This document shows positions 59,456 through 64,000 of a DNA stretch of 64,000 nt, piece after piece. Under the pieces are notes generated by a model. That model saw only the letters and a list, made by a program, of their open reading frames with translations, ran no database searches and had not been told where the DNA came from. A program made the position numbers and the translations under genes. The stretch covers positions 434,001-498,000 of the forward strand of contig JAIWNF010000010.1 of NCBI GenBank assembly GCA_025093555.1. The letters are read 5' to 3'. The DNA comes from Circinella umbellata. Its lineage: Eukaryota > Mucoromycota > Mucoromycetes > Mucorales > Lichtheimiaceae. Each line of letters starts with the position of its first letter. Position 1 is the first letter of the stretch.

Positions 59456-60255
59456 TCTATATCATTATAATAATAATATATATCTACTTATACAACTAAT
59501 ATTATTCGTCAAGTTGATTCACCCTCTCTCTTACGCCCTGTTCTTTTTCTTCTTGAAAAAAAAAATTTGTATTTTGCATTGCATATCAATAAATTCATTT
59601 ACTATGACATCCAACTCTCATTACTATTTCCAAACATTTTACATCTCATTGCTTTCATTAAAGAGAAACTTAAACATGAGATCATCGGTATTATACCCAG
59701 CACACTGATCAATCGAGTAATCGTTTTATATATATACAGTACAAAGAAGAGCAAGGGCACAGGAAAATTAGCCTTTTTTTTGACACAAATTCAATTGCCC
59801 GAGACAGCAAGTTTAACAAACAAACAAACAAACGCAAAGAGTTCAAGAACAATAATATGCTCCAAGTTTATGCCAAAATAACAAATAAACAAACAGTACT
59901 TCATTTTAATACACTTTTACACAGTAAAAGTGGTTAGCTTTAATTTCCAGCGAGAACGAATATAAAAGAATACAATTGTTATATCATTTGGATTACAAGA
60001 AGAAGTACGTTTAATTATAATAATAATAATAATGACTTTATCAAAGATATAACCTTACAAGAGATTTTTTTTGTTTTTGTTTCTTTTCAATTGTTTCATT
60101 CCAATGTTTGGAATACCCAAGGACTCAAAATATTAGCTAGCTAGCAACCCACGAAGTCCCTGAAACCTTTTTCTTCTTTTTTTTTTACTTACGTACACTA
60201 AATTTTTGTTTTGCTTGTTCTTAATCCTTTTTTTGTCCACAGTTAGTAAGACAGC
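59456..60255. other. Spacer between the two VTC genes
   Basis: About 800 bp, AT-rich, holding the 3' UTR of the first VTC gene and the promoter of the second. The frames at 59514-59708 and 59567-59881 overlap and look incidental. I saw no CACGTG-type phosphate-response element. Confidence 0.5.
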
Positions 60256-63016
60256 ATGAAATTTGGGACAACATTACAAAATGAGATATTCCCACCATGG
60301 AGACTATCATACATACAATATGATATGCTTAAAATGGAACTAAAAGAACGACAAATGGACCATGAATGGTCTAAAGAAGATGACCAAGATTTTGAATCTA
60401 TGCTAGATAACGAATTACGAAAAGTCTACGATTTTGTTACTGCCAAATTAGGTGAAGCAGAAGCTCGTATATGCTATTGCGAACGTACTGTCAAATCCTT
60501 CATGAGCAATCCACGTTGGGCATCCGAAAAAAGCTGGCAAATCATGGATGATGCTCTAACCGAAGTTCTATTCGATATCAACGATTTGTCCAAATTCACT
60601 CGCGTTAATTATACCGGGTTTTTGAAAATAGTGAAAAAACATGACAAATGGACAAAATACGAATTAAAACAACATTTCGTAGAGCAATTACGAGAAACTC
60701 CTCTGGACAATCAGCGATTCGATGTAGCCATTGTATTTATTTCCGCACTTCATGATATTTGCCGTCGACGAGGAAAACCAAGAACAGGTAACGCTGCAGC
60801 TGGTAGAGATCAGGGTGCTTTTGAACGAGCTACGTCAAAATATTGGATTCATCCAGATAATGTAACCGAGGTGCAATCAATTATTATGTTACATTTACCT
60901 GTATTGATATTTAACAAGGACAAAGAATATGAAAGTACCGACTCAGCTGTTTCTTCGTTGTATTTTGATAACGATGATTTTGAGCTCTATACCGGTCGAT
61001 TACAACGAGATGAAGGTGCAGAAGCAATTCGTATTCGCTGGTATGGCCCAAGTGATAAGAATAGCGTATTTATTGAACGTAAGACACATCACGCCCCTTG
61101 GTTAAACGGTGTTTCTATCAAGGATCGCTTTCGATTAGATGCCAAAGATATACCCAAGTTTATATCAGGGGAATTGACACCAAATGAAATTGCAGGACGA
61201 TTAGAAACTGAAGGGGCGGATGAAGAAACAATTAAGCACACTCATTTTATTGCTGCAGGTGTGCAAAGATCTTTTAAGGAAAAGGACCTACACCCCATGT
61301 GCCGTATTTTTTATAATCGTACAGCTTTCCAGTTACCAGGAGATCAACGAGTTCGTGTTTCAATTGATACAAATTTAACATTTATTCGTGAGGATAGCTT
61401 GGATGGTAAACAAAGGCTTAAACCGGGGGAATGGCATCGTGATAATGTCGGTGTGAATTATCCATTTTCCCATTTACCACAAGATGATGTGCTTCGATTC
61501 CCTTATGCTATTTTGGAAGCGAAGATCCAAACCCACCTGGGTCAAAAGCCTCCGGAATGGATGGATAAATTATTGGCTTCTCATCTGGTTCATGAAGTAC
61601 CCAAGTTTTCCAAATACTTACATGGAGGTTTGTATACTTTTTAATTTATATATAATGACACACACATATCTACAAAAAAAAACGAATATTATGAAACTGA
61701 CTTTTCATATCGTTATTTATTTTTTGATAAGCTTCTTACTTGTATCGTAATAATATTCCACTTTTACCTTGGTGGTTAAGCGAAATGCAAGTAGATATTA
61801 AAAAACCAAGAGAGTCCACATTCGGCTTAAGTCGATCTAGTTCCTTTAAACCTTTGATCGACGGTCAATATCAACGTGCCATGGCTGCAGAAGAGCGACG
61901 TATTGGTTTAGTAGCAGATTCAATTCGTCATTCTACCCGAAGTTCAAAGGGACCCGCTTTAACTGGAGGAGATACACTTCAAGTACCTGCTGATGCTATT
62001 AAATATGGAGAGAAAGAACAAAAACAAGAGCAGGATACGCTAACAGCAGCAGCACCACAAGCAGCATTAGCAGGAGCATCGGCAATATCATTATCACAAT
62101 CACAACTAAGAGGTTATTCGCCACGAGATTCAACAGGTGCAGCTACATTGGTAGACCCGAAACAGCAGCAATTCCCACCAACAACTGGGCAACAAAATAC
62201 TGCTTATATCCCTGGTTACTCTATTGAAGGCGGCGGATTGTCCGGTGGTGCATCTGTAATAGATTATGAATTACCAGGCGCAACAGTCATAGAGCGAGGT
62301 GGTAATCCACGCTATTATGGTACTCCACCACCAGAAAAAATAAAAACCAACAAGGATGAATTTGGAGAAGTTGTCGACACCGAAAATGGTGATATTTTTG
62401 TGGATATCGATAACAAAGAAGTTTTTACGAGGAAGAAGAAAGCTAAGGATAGTAGTGAAAAAAATGAAAAAAATGAAAAGCAAGAAAAGCAAGAAAAGCA
62501 AGAGCCACCTCAGCGACCTTTAGCACTTTGGGAGAAAGTTGTGTTTGGTCGCGGGAATGAAAAGTACTTAACTGTCAAGAATACAAAAGAACAGGGCAAG
62601 AATATACCTTTGAAAAAAATTAAAATCGAGCCAAAAGTGTTTTTTGCAAATGAACGTACTTTTATTAGTTGGTTACAGTTTTGTGCGCTTCTATTGACTG
62701 TTGCTTTGAGTTTGTTGAATTTTGGTGATAGTACTTCTCGAATTGCTGGTGGTATCTTTATTGGTATTTCCGCAGTCGTTGCTATTTACGCACTATATCG
62801 TTTCGAAAAGCGTGCATGGTAAGTTTTTTTTTACAATTCTTTCAGAACACCTTTCTTTGTTTTGTAGCCCCAACTAAAATTATTATTATTATTTGCTTTC
62901 TTAGGATGATTAATCGTCGTATGCTGGGACGCTATGATGATTTATGGGGTCCTGCGGTCCTTTGTTGTCTTTTGGTTGGCGCTCTTATTGTCAATTTTTA
63001 TTTACGATTTCGGTAA
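60256..63016 (+). CDS. VTC4: SPX-VTC polyphosphate polymerase (VTC4-like, catalytic residues kept)
   Basis: Three exons, 60256-61627, 61732-62818 and 62905-63016, give 856 aa. The SPX domain keeps the ligand-binding Tyr22 and Lys26 (in YDMLKME) and the lysine-rich helix KIVKKHDK (about 124-131), so it should sense inositol pyrophosphates. The tunnel domain has DEGAEAIRIRWYG with both Arg, IERKTHH (Lys276), VSIKDRF, AILEAKIQTHLGQKPPEW with the metal-site Glu, and PKFSKY (Lys450, Lys453), matching yeast Vtc4 active-site positions. A Gln/Glu-rich linker leads to the three-helix membrane module (FANERTFISWLQF). Together with the upstream copy it forms a head-to-tail VTC pair; the two are clearly paralogous but diverged. 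VTC4 is chosen for residue conservation; VTC2/3-type roles are not excluded. The exon 1 donor is G|GTTTGT, a weak but GT site. Confidence 0.9.
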
Positions 63017-63218
63017 ATTTCATACATCTATATATATCAAGAAAAGCAGAAACACATATATGCACTTTCTACCTACTCCTTTATCCTTCCATTAAATTTC
63101 CATATTATTGTACAAGATTACTTCTTAAATCCGTATAATAATACACAAATATACAAAAAAAACGATGTTTATTATTACATTTTGATAATAATAAAAATAA
63201 TAATACTAAGAAAGTTTT

Positions 63219-63988
63219 TTATGAACTCATTGCTCTGATATTATCATATTGGCTCTTTGGATAACGTAGATGATTAGGGATAGAATCAAGCTGTCCATTA
63301 AATGATCGATAAACAGTATTTAATAAACTACGTGGATGTTCTCCCTTATGATCTGCACTTAATTCCCAGAACATAGCACCGCCCAATTTTGCTTGTTTAA
63401 TATATTCACATTTTGCTTGGATCACTGCTGGCGTATCATAACTGATAAGTTCTCTTTTTGCAGGATCATAAGACCAAGAAGCCATATGTTGTTCGTCAAT
63501 ATACTCTGTTGCTCCAGGCATAGGTAAATGTTTATAATCAAACATACCCTTTTCCCAAGTTCCTTCGGGAATATCATTGAATGGTGCACCAGGTGTATTT
63601 GACGTATTGGAAAATCCACGACCATAGACCGGTAAGCCCAATACCAATTTATGAGGTGGCACACCCATTTGCATATAATCAGTTACGGCTTGATGACCAT
63701 TGAGCGCGCCCCCATACATAGCAGCTTGATGACCTGTTGTTTTATCCCATGAACCGGCAAAATCATATGACATCAAGTAAAACAAATCAACATACGGTTC
63801 CATTTCTCGGAGGCGAAGTAGACGATAATTTGATGGACCACATGCGACAGCTAAAGTCAATAATAATCTTGGTTCATTGGTTTGTCCTATACTTTGTTGA
63901 TACATGTCTAATGCAATACGCATTTCGTATAATAAATGTACAAAGTTGAACGCTTCTTCAGATGTTTTTGGATATTCCCAATCGATAT
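63219..63988 (-). CDS. GH18 chitinase, C-terminal part (gene continues past the window)
   Basis: This is the last exon on the minus strand: acceptor at about 63990-63989, stop at 63221-63219. It opens with ATATCGATTGGGAATATCCA, completing the DxxDxDxE catalytic signature as ...DIDWEYP; the Glu is the proton donor and the first Asp lies in the exon beyond the edge. The GH18 barrel blocks VDLFYLMSYDFAGSWD, HKLVLGLPVYGRGFS and LGGAMFWELSADHKGEHPR follow in order, and the protein ends IRAMSS with no chitin-binding or GPI tail. It hydrolyses chitin, likely in wall remodelling. Signal peptide and upstream exons are not visible, so secretion cannot be judged. It converges on the second VTC gene. Confidence 0.9.
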
Positions 63989-64000
63989 CTAAAAATATAA

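Noticed and set aside
1..64000. CRISPR arrays, operons, ribosome binding sites and telomeric repeats
   Set aside because: None seen; genes are monocistronic with introns as expected for a fungal nuclear chromosome, and no regularly spaced repeat-spacer pattern or TTAGGG run is present.

Overview
The window is nuclear DNA from a filamentous fungus, most likely an early-diverging mould of the Mucoromycota (probably Mucorales). The evidence is AT-rich sequence with long A/T and dinucleotide tracts, short GT-AG introns (about 50-110 nt), asparagine/glutamine-rich low-complexity proteins, and fungal gene content: an APSES/ankyrin cell-cycle factor, a HET-domain protein, two SPX-VTC polyphosphate proteins and a fungal carnitine acetyltransferase. 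I cannot name the species. I saw no bacterial-type operon, no CRISPR array and no convincing tRNA or rRNA gene.

Layout. 1.5-13.2 kb: a HET-domain gene, a 7-exon HRD1-type ER ubiquitin ligase, an MBP1-type cell-cycle factor and an aldo/keto reductase. 14.5-25.5 kb: an accessory, transposon-rich island. It holds an integrase-derived gene remnant, a roughly 2.4-kb imperfect palindrome built from two opposed copies of a C2H2 zinc-finger gene, further fragments of that gene, adjoining fragments of two metabolic genes (purine ADE5,7 and a JEN1-type carboxylate transporter), and a probable MULE-type transposase relic. 25.7-35.3 kb: a housekeeping stretch with PMP3, phosphoserine phosphatase, an unidentified small protein, MRS2 and an NmrA-like protein. 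37.4-39.5 kb: a decayed TPR/F-box/LRR gene. 40-44.3 kb: an unknown 202-aa protein and carnitine acetyltransferase. 45-47.6 kb: a tandem duplication of about 1.05 kb whose second copy is interrupted by a 378-bp solo LTR with a perfect 5-bp target duplication. 50.3-53.8 kb: transportin (karyopherin beta-2). 56.7-63 kb: two head-to-tail SPX-VTC polyphosphate genes. 63.2 kb to the edge: the 3' part of a GH18 chitinase.

How the genes relate. Most are independent housekeeping genes: ER quality control (HRD1), G1/S transcription (MBP1), serine synthesis (SER2-like), mitochondrial Mg2+ uptake (MRS2), nuclear import (transportin), acetyl-carnitine shuttling, polyphosphate synthesis and wall remodelling. 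The clearest functional pairing is the VTC tandem. The downstream copy keeps the inspected catalytic and inositol-pyrophosphate-sensing residues, while the upstream copy has lost several, which suggests a catalytic plus an accessory subunit. The least explained parts are the 14.5-25.5 kb palindrome/gene-fragment island and the 45-47.6 kb duplication. Exon boundaries were assigned by eye from splice consensus and reading-frame continuity; I ran no search.
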